From the NCBI GenBank assembly GCA_032622095.1, contig CP136069.1:16414450-16478449 (forward strand): DNA of 64,000 nucleotides, in the 5' to 3' direction. Source of the stretch: Siphonodentalium dalli (taxonomy: Eukaryota; Mollusca; Scaphopoda; Gadilida; Siphonodentaliidae). Shown here one piece after another: positions 54,138 through 64,000 of this stretch. The translations under genes and the position numbers were made by a program. The notes beneath the pieces are model-generated. The model searched no databases. It saw nothing but the letters and a program-made list of their open reading frames with translations, and was not told the origin of the DNA. Position 1 is the first letter of the stretch. Each line of letters begins with the position of its first letter.

Positions 54138-55379
54138 TGTACAATGGAAAACAGTAACCAATGGCACTTTAGAGAAGATGTAAACACTGTCTAACATACG
54201 TCACATGGTTGGCATGATTTTTTTTATCCAGTGCTAATTTTTCTGCAGTAAACACTCAGAACATGTACATGTACAGTAAATTACTAATGCCCTACATGGC
54301 AGAGCATCGCCCAATAGATGCTCAAATCCCACTCACAGACATAAACAGTTTAAGTGACAGCACTAGCTACAGTAATGTCCTAATTAATTGACTCCTTTAA
54401 CAACAGCAGAATTATGGGTAATTTTTCAGGATTTAGTCGGAAATATGGCTTGTTGCCATTCATCGGAAAGCTCTCGTTTTTCATAGGCATCAAAATTATT
54501 ACTATGAATACTTGGTGAAAGTTTTGAGTTATAACATGCCCCTAAGGACTTATCCAGTTTGTTTTTAAATTCGCTATAGCATGCTTAAGCATAACCAAAC
54601 AAAATTCAACCCAAAAAAAAAAAATATAAAAACAAAAGGAAAAAAAGAAAAGATTGTAAATTAGGGCCGATGAAATCTGCCCCTGGCACTGAAAGAGTTA
54701 AGCCACAACATTAGCTACATATTTTATTTATCCATCGCATAACATTTGCCTTTTGTGAGGTAAATATGTCATTTTCCTCAGTTTTACATTCGTTACTTCG
54801 ATGACGCCCTTATATTTATGAGGTCAAGCAAAATAATTAGTATTCATGACATCGGAAAACCTGAGTAGAGCTTAGAGCAAAATAGTTCATTGGTTTTATT
54901 AATAGTTATTCTAAGTTTGGCCTTGTTCTAAAGGTTTATATATGTTTTAGAGCAAAAACACAAATCCATTTTCGAATATTGTTTCAATTGCGGTGAATTA
55001 TGGATGATAAAAATGTCCCTAAATCACAATGACATAATTTACTATTAGGTTGGTTGAAGTCCCTAGTTACCTGCGCAATCTGCAAATCCAATGACGTCAT
55101 GAAAATAGTAATAACCTAATAAAGCTATGTTGACCTAGTAAAGCTACAATTACTTCATAAACATAATGTTTATTAGGCAGGCTTTATGTAGGCAATAGAG
55201 ATAGTGAGAAGTGGATAAATCCTGTTCTAACAATTAAAATTATTTAATAAAATAGTTTTTCATGAATTTATTTGCCCAAGGGAACAATATCAGAGAAACA
55301 ACAAGTTATGTTTGTTGAATTGGGCTGATTTTCAATGATATGAATAGAATGGGACTTAGTACCGAATTAAAATATCCGT

Positions 55380-55915
55380 AAACCCAACAAAAAAGATTTT
55401 CAACTTTAAAGCAAAATTCGGATTATAATATCGATATGGTGTCACAAGAAGCTTGTACAGAAAAAATTATTCAAATTGGTTCATATTTGTTAAAGTTATT
55501 AAGTCTGACAGAATTTTCTAAGTCAAAATAAGTCGAAAATGAAGTGTAATATTACGAAAAACAGTCTGAGCCAACCCTAGCCGCATCATGTAGAGAGGGT
55601 ATTGTGAGCAGCATGTATACCAAAAATTATTGAAATCGGTTCATATTTGTTAAAGTTATTAAGTCGGACAGAATTTTCTAAGACAAAATAAGTCGAAAAT
55701 GAGGCGTAACTTTAAAAAAAAAGTTGGATCGAACCACAATTAGCATCATGCGGAGAGGCAGTCCTAAGGAAATTGCATACCAAAAATTAGTGAAATCAGT
55801 TCATAGTTATTCGAGTTATGAGGTCGGACGGACGGACAAACGGAGGGAGAAAGAGTGATGGACGGACGCAGTCAATCCAGTATACCCCCCATTTTCTTCG
55901 AAAGTGGGGGTATAA
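55380..55915. repeat. Tandem dispersed repeat, about 170 bp units
   Basis: Two to three diverged units with TTGTTAAAGTTATTAAGTC and AGAATTTTCTAAGTCAAAA. No coding content. Confidence 0.65.
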
Positions 55916-56467
55916 TAACGGTGTTTCAGCTTTGTATGACTGACCCACAATATGTGAGTAAAGGGGGGATGCCCAAGACACTTGAGTCCACGATAAGAGG
56001 TACCATGTCTTGCCAACTGGAAGCTGACATTATACAGTTATCGCATTGTTTTGAGGTTGACACGAGGAATTGTCAACCCGAGGAAGTCAATATTCACCAA
56101 GGCCGTAGGCCGAGGTGAATATCGACTTCCAAGGGCTGACAATTCCTCGTGTCAACCAAGAAACAATGCGATAACTGTTTTATTATATGAAACGTGCTTT
56201 GATTAGACAAGACGTTGTGACGTTGAACGTCACTGGGAAAATGCTATCTACTTTCAGGTCTGATAATAAGTTATGTTAACCCTTGAAGTTTCTGACGTCA
56301 CTCAGAACTGATATTACCTCTTGTTTTATTAATGAGGTGAACATCATTAGATATCTCGATTTTTTCGTTATGTTTTAACATAGGAATTGGGAAAGAAACT
56401 TATGATCATATAATAAAAGCTTATGATAGTCAGAGCACCCTGCTGTATAGGCAGTTTCAGTATCAGC
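55916..56467. repeat. Repeat with 148-bp hairpin (56035-56182)
   Basis: Contains a long hairpin: CAGTTATCGCATTGTTTTGA to the complementary AACAATGCGATAACTG, with arms of about 65 bp and the loop CCGTAGGCCG. The outer parts are related in inverted form to 16690-16850. No gene. Confidence 0.7.
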
Positions 56468-57908
56468 TAGGGTCCTGCGAATATTCGATATTCAATTCGA
56501 GATTCGATTCGAAAGTCAAATTCGATTCGAAATTTCCAACTCGAAATTTCGAATATACACTGACAAAAAAGTAGTTTATGGACAAGTGCTTCCATCTTCG
56601 CTGGTTCTGTGCCATATAATTCCCGAAAATTATGAATATATGCACCTTTAAAATATAATTCTTATTGTACATCGCGAATGTTCGCATGCTATTTAATATA
56701 GCCTAAGTGTAGCCAGTAATTAGCCACTACAGGACGACTAAATACATCTGAATTCTAGCTTTGAACATGGTAGCCAAAAGCTCAGAGATCGCCGATGGAC
56801 CGACGACACGCGTAAATTATAATAGCGATGAGATGCTTAAAAGCATTGTCCAGATTGGTCATTACTCGAGTTACCATGATATCTCGATCGAGTTTTGTGG
56901 TGTAATTCTACTTTTTCAAATTGTGCAACAAAATCATCACTTTATTCAGATCGCCGCACGCGGCTTTTCCCATTTTGTCTAAAACCGCGCACACGAGGTA
57001 CCAATGGAGTACACCGCTATTGTCCGCTAACCCCTTTTCTAGTGATTCGTCGTTCGAACGAAGTATGGTTGCAAATCGATATTGGTCAGATGATTTTATG
57101 CATGGTATGTTGATATATGTTACGACCAAATGAAGTTACTTAATAAGTGTATTTAACAATAAAATAAGTGTAACTTTCCCATCCTCCGCATGCATTCGTC
57201 ACGGTCGACATTCGTTCTGTAATATCGCTGATAATGTAAACAACACGTGCTCCCGGCGTCGAAGAGTGCGTGTGGCGGTGTTTTCTTTTGAAGTTGACTT
57301 TCAGTTTCGGAGCGTTCCTTGAAACTTGACAATTTGTCGTCCGTTATTCATGTTTATTTTAAACATGATAAAAGCTGCATGTAGTGCAGAAACTTACACG
57401 TGTGATAAATGCAACATGGTATATAAATCGTAAGCGTCTGGGACAACAAGACATCTAAGCATCCAGCACTACATAAACAGGCTACCCTGCGACTGTTGTT
57501 GCATCTTCAAGTTTATTAAAACGGGTGTTTCCGAGTGCCGATTTGCAATTGTGCATGTACATGCAAAATCTATCTACAAATTGCGCGTGATTTTAATTCC
57601 GATAATCCGTTTAGTGGTTATATATCTAATCGTCGTTACGACCGCATGGACGTTTTAATCTGTTTTTTTTTCTCTCAACAATTCTCAATTGAAGTTAATA
57701 GTATCGGGAACGACGGTTTATTGCCACACAAGTTATGATGGAATTTCATGGAAGTTCATAGAACGTTTCTCAAATCGTCTAATCATTGACATTAAATGCC
57801 TAATTGAGAATGCTACACACAAGTATGATTCGATTCGATATTCGATTCGATTACGTAGACACGATTCGATATTCGATTCGATCAAAATCTCCAATTCGCA
57901 GGACCCTA
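56468..57908. mobile_element. hAT element, internally deleted, with BED-finger relic
   Basis: 1441 bp with inverted ends TAGGGTCCTGCGAAT and ATTCGCAGGACCCTA and a perfect 8 bp target-site duplication GTATCAGC (56460-56467 and 57909-57916). Subterminal TTCGATTCGA words occur at both ends. At about 57385-57470 a plus-strand frame shows CDKCNMVYKS and later TRHLSIQH, a BED-type zinc finger as in hAT transposases, broken by a TAA between the two halves. No DDE/RNaseH core or hATC domain was seen, so it is non-autonomous. Confidence 0.88.
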
Positions 57909-57916
57909 GTATCAGC

Positions 57917-60590
57917 CAGAAAGTTGAAATAAAATAAGCAAGAAAGCCCCACGTCCTTCGGTATATTAGGTACCGAGTTTCCCATATATATCGTACCTGA
58001 ATTAAAGGTACACGCAATTATAGATAAGTTACACATTTCCTTTCATTAGTTTTGGTGTTGTTGATAAAATAATGCAGGGAATTTATTTCTTAATTAATAT
58101 CCTAATAAAAGGCCGCTCGGCCACAGTGTCCCCCGAACCGGTGGCTTCATTTGGAGCGGAGGCTTTGTAGAAGTATACTATATGGATAAGACACTTGTGC
58201 ATTGTCTCATTACTGACATGCATACAAATAACAAAATCTTAAAAAAACTCTTAAAAGTCAAAATATAACCTCAAATTGGCACAAAATGAAGAAAAGTACA
58301 AGAAAAATTGAATTTTCTCAGTCGAAAAGCCCATAACTCTGAGAAAAATCATCGGATCAAACTCAAATTCGAACTTGACCTGTATCTTGATAAGACTGAT
58401 CCACATAAAAACGGTATTTGCAATTAAAGGATCCAAACTTGAGATATCATCCGGAAACCGAAAAAGTGAGAAATTTTCTAAGTAAAACAAGACAGTCAAA
58501 GACTGTGGGGTCGCTCACCAGACTGCAAAGACTGATAAGACTGGGACTCTGGAGACCATAACAGTCAGAACTTTTCATAATCACTTTAAAAGAAGTAGAT
58601 CTAAACAGGATATGTGGATAGAGAGGCTTCATGTATGTAGATCGGGGAATACCTACTTTTAAATTACCAACTGTACACCACTGATCATGCCCTCCCTCCT
58701 CTAGCTCATGTCCCTTCCTGACTGGGCTCCAGACTCTCAAGTCTTTGGTTGGAATTTCACAACCGACATCTCACAAACTTTCTCAATTGTTGGAAATTTC
58801 CAATCTCACAAGCACCTTTTTATAAAACTATTTAGACATGTTTGAAGCCCAATTATCCATGGACCCAAAAACACTATATATATGTCAGATTAATCAGTCA
58901 GGTAGTTCCAAGGTAGATGTTATAATGCATTTTGTATTTTAATGATTTTATTAGACACAAAAGTGTTAAGTCCCCATAGCCCCGTCATTTCTTAACAGGT
59001 TGAATCATGTTAACAAAGATGAATCTCAGTCACTAAGGATCCTCCATACTATATGTAAGCTAAATATTCCAACCTCTCTTGAGAAGACATTTTAAGTATT
59101 AGCATAGAGACATACAGTTATGTCCCTGGTCCCACCCTATTTAATCTGGTGACCCCATCTGAATAAATTTGAAACCCCATTTAAAACAAGTGACCCATTT
59201 GAACAAATCTGAACTCCAGTCACCCAATGACCCTTCATACCAAATATGAACCCATTCAACCTGATGGTACATGAGAAGAAGTCGTTTTTAAGAATTACTA
59301 TGGAGGGCAAGAGTTATGGCCCTGGCTTCACAACCATTTGACAGAGTGACCTCATTTGAACAAAACTGAATGTGAGTCACCAAGGGAACATCCACACCAA
59401 ATATGAACCCATTCAGTCTTATGATCTAGAGAAGATGTTCAAAGAATTGTTGACAGATGGATGGATGGACAGACAAGATGAACAGGAGACAGATGAGAAG
59501 TGATGACAAAAGCTTCATCTCAGGCGAGCTTAAAAATTACATTTCATTGAACAAATCTGTAAATCACTCCCCCCCCCCCAACACTGTGGGGACATCCCTG
59601 GAAGAATATGACATTATCTTATTATACCAGTAGCGTACATCATAGATACAGGTTATGTGGGTGGGGCAGAGCTAATTCTCTTAGACCTCTGCCCCTATTT
59701 GAACAAACATGAATCCCCATCTCTGATATCTGTCCATCTAATAATTTTAAACATTCACTTTTAAGAGTTGAAGTTAATTGATTTTCCAAAAAGGACCCAA
59801 TTGGAACAACTCTAAACATGCCACCAAGGAAAATAATATTGGAACAGCCAAGTGTGAATTAAGTGTGTCTGAGGTCCCAAAAGGGGCATGTAGTAATGCT
59901 ATTCTGTAAGGTGGGCTAGCATCACCAAATTCACCATCTGGGAACCCAAACTTACTTAATCATCAACTGCTATGGGAGACCTGGGGACAGACAGAAGTTC
60001 TCCAGCTGAAGTTGGTGGCATATGACAGTATGCACACCCATTTCACACCTCAATTATGCATTTTAGAATCTCAACAGAAGAAAAAAAGCTGCTAAAATGT
60101 CAATTTGAGACTCACTTCCCAGAAGATGAGGCCAAAGCAGAATGAGGCCCTCAAAGGGTGTATTTAGCAATGCTAGCCTGCTGTGCAAGGTACAAATGCT
60201 AGACACAAATGCTAGACACACTTCATTACAGCTTTGAGAAAAGGAATTTAAATTGATATTAATGACCAGGATATTGTAAACAATCATGGTGCTAAATTGA
60301 CAGCTTGAGAAAACAAATGCTCAACACAATAATTAATCTTATTTAAATTATGAATGACATGAATACACTCCCAGGGGCCTATAGCCACAGAAGTTCTGTT
60401 ATCTATAAATCTGGCACTGATTTATACACAACATGCCTCTATCATGCTTGGTGGTACAGAGCAGAGAAGGCTTGGAAATGCAAGGATATGGAACTTACTG
60501 AACATTTCTGTACATCTGTCACACATTTCTCACAAAATCCTGATTTCAACCAAATTTAGTGGGGTGACTAGAGGTACCTACCACCCCCCC
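57917..60590. other. Repeat-rich intergenic stretch
   Basis: Degenerate copies of the AACTTGACCTGTA / CATCCGGAAACC family (58260-58500) and of a CCCATTTGAACAAATCTGAA family (59090-59520). At about 59860-60200 there are worn pieces of the GAATGAGG fold-back MITE. No supported gene. Confidence 0.6.
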
Positions 60591-60730
60591 CCCCCCCGAC
60601 GATGTAATGTCCTAAGTTCTTCAAAATTTTAATTAAATATTTTTTATTTTATTTAAATAAAAAATATTTTATTTAATAAAAAAAAATTATTAAAAATAAA
60701 ATAGATATAATTTTTGTTTTGGGTTAAATT
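60591..60730. repeat. Poly-C run and AT-rich low-complexity tract
   Basis: A run of 14 C with one base change, then alternating A and T runs that can pair with each other. Confidence 0.7.
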
Positions 60731-60759
60731 GAACAATAAGTTAAATCTAAAAAAACTTT

Positions 60760-61500
60760 CTTCAAATTTATGTCCATAGCCCCACCCACATTTGACCCAG
60801 TGACCTCATTTGAACAAATCTGAACCACAGTCACCCAAGGTACCCTCATACCAAATGTGAACCCATTCGGCCCAACAACTTCAGAAAAAAGTCGTTTTAA
60901 GAATTACTATGTGGAAAAATAGTTATGGTCCTGACATCAAAACAATTTGACTTGGTGACCTCATTTGAACAAATCTGAATAAGAGTCACCTAGGGAACAT
61001 CCATACCAAATATAAACCCAATCGGTCTGATGATTTCAGAGGAGAAGACGTTCAAAGAATTGTTGACGGACGGACGACGGACGAGGAGTGATGACTATAG
61101 CTCCACCGGAGACTTCGTCTCAGGTGAGCTAAAAAAGTCGAAAAAGGGCCACAACTCTCGCAAAAATGGGCGGAGCATACCCAAATTCGAACTTGACCTG
61201 TACACATGGCTGATAAACTCACATACCAAATTTGGTTCAGATATGATCACACAAACTGAAGTTATCATCCGGAAACCAGAAAATTACAAGATTCTAAGTA
61301 AAAAAAGGGCCATAACTCTCGCAAAAATGGGCGGAGCATACCCATATTCGAAATTGACCTGTATTTTGGTCTGCTAAACTCACCTATGAAATTTGCTTTT
61401 GATCTAATAACCGAAACTAAAGTTATCATCCGGAAACCATTTCCGGACGCACACACAGATGTACGGACGGACACCGGCTATTTTAATAGTTCCCCCGAAT
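60760..61500. repeat. Dispersed repeat family, several units
   Basis: Units with TTTGAACAAATCTGAA, then GGGCCACAACTCTCGCAAAA, GGGCGGAGCATACCCA and TTATCATCCGGAAACCA, the last set tandem twice (61140-61280, 61305-61440). Related to 7280-8200. Confidence 0.7.
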
Positions 61501-61507
61501 TTTTTTT

Positions 61508-61870
61508 TCGGGGGACAAATAATGTTCTTCACTATAGGTGAAGGTCCCAACTCGAAATTGCATGCTTTTCTCTGACTTTTGTGAGCCGATATCGCAATAA
61601 ACATTGAATTAATCACCCAGGAGAAATCCCATAATTGTAGGCGACGCAAAGCAAAATCGCTCACAAAATCATTTCAATCCTGAAAGTTCGAGTTGGGACA
61701 TTCACCTACAATGAAACACATTATTGATGAACAGATAATAACCAAGAAATATATTCCCCACATTATTTTTTCGACTTTACAAGGTTCCCTGACAAAACCT
61801 CAAAAAGTTCCAATGTTTTGTACTGGTGATATGATCTCTACAGGCGTTGGCATGGTCTAGGGATCCACCA
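61508..61870. mobile_element. Degraded relative of the 5704-6175 MITE
   Basis: Shares GGTGAAGGTCCCAACTCGAA, its inverted partner TTCGAGTTGGGACATTCACC, and the right end ATGATCTCTACAGGCGTTGG. The left end is worn. Confidence 0.65.
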
Positions 61871-62611
61871 TTTCAGAAGAAATTGACCTGTCTTATATTT
61901 GGTCTCATTCATACTGGGACTCACTTTTCTTGGAGACTATTCTCTGCCAGCATTGCTGACATTGAATCTGACCACCTACCTTAATCGTATTTAAATTCAT
62001 GCAGTACTATTTTTCGCTCAGTTTTAGTTTCGCGCAATTTAAATTCACACACCATGATGCGCGAATTCAAAACTGATAGAAATATTTTAGTAAAAGTCTT
62101 GTATCCGACAGCAGAACATAAATAAATATAAAACCACTGAAACGTGCTGGCTGTAGAATATAAATGTTCATATGTATATTGCTCTACTCTTGTTATGTTA
62201 CATTACTACACATATACAATGTATATAGTACAGGTATTTATGCATCATTATTGACAAGACATTTGCATATCATATAATATAAAACTTTTATCGATAGTGA
62301 TTTACACATTCACGTGTGTTGAAATTGACATATACAAACATTCCTCCACTCAATGTAGGTTTTAAAATATATAAACTGATAATATATAAAACTTATTTAT
62401 TTTTCTGTGGGATGGGCTAAACTCGGAGTCATACTATTTTTTCGCTCAGTCTTAAATTCGCACACTGCTAAGTGCGCGATAAATAATATTGCGCGAATTT
62501 AAATACAAGTAAGGTAAATTGAAACTTCCCATCCACAAAAAAAAAATGCGTCAGTCTGCATGTAATAATTTTATGGCATTTCTTCATTAATATACAATAT
62601 ATAAGACAATG
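61871..62611. other. Intergenic DNA downstream of SURF6
   Basis: AT-rich. Two related words TACTATTTTTCGCTCAG (near 62005) and TACTATTTTTTCGCTCAG (near 62430) and inverted GCGCGAATTTAAAT suggest a small fold-back repeat. The part next to 62611 is probably the SURF6 3' UTR. Confidence 0.5.
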
Positions 62612-63240
62612 TTACTTCATACCAGGCAGCAGTCTGCCTTTCTTGACAGCTTTCTTTCTCTTTTTGTCTGATTTTGTCTTTTTTAACGAGTCTAGGTTCT
62701 TTTGTCTTTTATCCTGTCTTGCTTTCAACCTACTTTCAACCTGATCTTTTCTTTCGTCCCATTTTTTAATTTTCTGAACCTTGACCTTATCCTTTTTCTT
62801 TACCAACTTTTTCAGCAGTTCAGGATTATCTTTTATTTTCGCACCCTGAGCTTTATCAACGGCCTTAGCCCACATATCTTTCTCTTCCATTTTCTGTGCT
62901 AATTCTTTGTCCGTTTCACGTACTTGCTTTATTTTATTTTTTCGTTTATCTATTTTCTCGAGCAGTGATTTGTAGTCTTTTCCTGTCAAACCAGTTTTTG
63001 CTTTTTCTTTTGAGCTATTAAAATCAAACTTACTAAACACCATATTTCCTTCCTTGTTAAACACAGGCCGTGATAGGCTGTTTGACAGTTTATTCTCAGG
63101 AGAGCCTCCACTCGACTTTACAAATGGTCCTTTGTTGAATTTATCAAGTTGTTTTTTCAATTTTGACTTAACTTGCTTATTTTTGTGATTTAACCTCTTC
63201 TGTTCCATCCATTCTTCTGATGTTAATGCACCTCGTTTAG
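62612..63240 (-). CDS. SURF6: SURF6 nucleolar ribosome-biogenesis protein, terminal exon
   Basis: The minus-strand exon starts at 63240 after an acceptor TTTCCATTTTAG and runs to the stop at 62612-62614, giving about 208 codons. The first two bases complete a split codon. The C-terminal SURF6 domain is clear: GLTGKDYKSLLEKIDKRK, then EKDMWAKAVDKAQGAKIKDN, then a Lys/Arg-rich coiled coil with WDERKDQVESRLKARQDKR, ending in KKGRLLPGMK, the usual end of this protein. SURF6 binds nucleic acid in the nucleolus and acts in rRNA processing. Upstream exons lie beyond this exon to the right and were not identified. This is the only confident host gene in the window. Confidence 0.92.
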
Positions 63241-64000
63241 CTAAAATGGAAATATTGCAATATTAAGAAGTAGAGATTTAAATGATCTAGAAAAGAAAAC
63301 TAAACATGAATGCAAATTGATTAGACTATAAATGTATTAATAATGGAAAATATACAAATAGGCCATACAAAGTCAAAGTTTATTTTCCTGCAACTTCCGT
63401 ATTAGTGTGATCGTTAGGGCAACAAACAGGTCCAAACCAGGAACAAATTGGTAAATTTTAGCAATTGGTATCATTCGACGCAGGAGATTCCATAGAACAG
63501 AATAAAAAAACTGCCACCAAACATCCGCTTTGGGAGAATTTTACAATGACCGCTGAACGTGGGTAAATGCTTGTTTATGCGTCAATTTGTCCCAGTAGAA
63601 GTGTAACTTATCTTGCAGAACGACAGAAAATGACACATTAGTAATATTTTAATGTTTGTATAGGATATTGATGGTTTACGGTTCTAGATGGCTGCCAATC
63701 TAGGAGACAAAAATCGTGAAATTCCAAATTTCTTATTTTTTTCTGCAAAAATCCACCCTAAATGAAACTCATGCACATTGAGCAACTAATGTGACCAATA
63801 TTCCGGAAAAGAAAGAAATATATGATGAAATGGAAAGGCAAAGGTGAGCACCTGTCCTTTTATTCTTGATATTCAAGCAGTCTACTCAGTGTACATCATC
63901 CCCAAACATGACCTCCTCGCAATTGTTACACCTTACCCTCTGCAATCACAACAACCTGTGACATATTTCAGGCCGTTGTATCACTCTAGGGCTGGTCACA
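63241..64000. other. Probable SURF6 intron
   Basis: AT-rich sequence without a recognisable exon; expected to be intronic on the minus strand given the acceptor at 63241-63252. Confidence 0.5.

Larger units (their letters stand above)
51420..55359 (+). repeat. Segmental duplication, copy 2, right part
   Basis: Follows 6178-9944 of copy 1, ending GGGACTTAG. Contains insertions absent from copy 1: 51642-51792, 52113-52459, 52918-53283, 53698-54137 and a MITE fragment at 54371-54483. Confidence 0.8.

Noticed and set aside
55855-56118. 87-codon plus-strand frame
   Set aside because: Runs through dispersed repeat and a hairpin; no family resemblance.
56761-57133. 70-codon overlapping frames inside the hAT element
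   Set aside because: Overlap on both strands, no transposase motifs, and the element is internally deleted.

Overview
This window is animal nuclear DNA, most likely from a marine invertebrate. A bivalve mollusc is my guess from the style of the dispersed repeats, held with low confidence. Support for an animal genome: the last exon of SURF6 (a nucleolar ribosome-biogenesis gene) on the minus strand near the right end, Bcl-2-like genes, an integrated Polinton/Maverick element, a hAT element and a fragment of a non-LTR retrotransposon, all in low-gene-density DNA with many minisatellites and fold-back elements. No bacterial operons, CRISPR arrays, rRNA or tRNA genes were recognised, but tRNAs were not searched for systematically.

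Layout. (1) 1-4988 is a minisatellite of about 32 bp units with a higher-order period of 1625 bp. (2) 4989-9944 is one copy of a diverged segmental duplication. The other copy is split over about 43785-44215 and 51420-55359. Comparing the copies gives several empty sites that define transposon ends. The duplication carries a proline/glycine-rich putative exon. (3) 10098-10262 is a five-unit tandem repeat with a CTCF-like core. (4) 11230-12280 is a fold-back/tandem repeat block. (5) 11815-21019 and 21020-about 28056 are a recent tandem duplication of non-genic DNA full of minisatellites, fold-back repeats and one retrotransposon tail. (6) 28421-43510 is a 15.1 kb Polinton/Maverick with terminal inverted repeats. 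(7) About 44560-51305 is a giant palindrome whose arms each carry a Bcl-2-like gene and a C2H2 finger/poly-Gln gene. (8) 51.4-62 kb is transposon-rich intergenic DNA with a hAT element having a perfect 8 bp target-site duplication. (9) 62612-63240 is the SURF6 terminal exon.

How the genes fit together. The Polinton carries a nearly full virus-like set: protein-primed family B DNA polymerase, DDE integrase with chromodomain, FtsK/HerA-type packaging ATPase, double-jelly-roll major capsid protein, penton-like minor capsid protein, small pVI/pX-like proteins, and an adenovirus-type protease. It also has several conserved Polinton ORFs of unknown role. Polymerase and integrase are each split by a one-base frame change and the capsid gene has an in-frame stop, so as read this copy is damaged. 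At its left end a divergent gene pair (an OTU-like protein and a basic coiled-coil protein) sits around a symmetric promoter. Both genes end in what look like exact metazoan histone-mRNA 3' stem-loops, whereas the late gene block ends at an AATAAA signal. This suggests replication-dependent-histone-type RNA 3' ends in a virus-like transposon, and it is the observation I find most novel. The Bcl-2 palindrome is the second.
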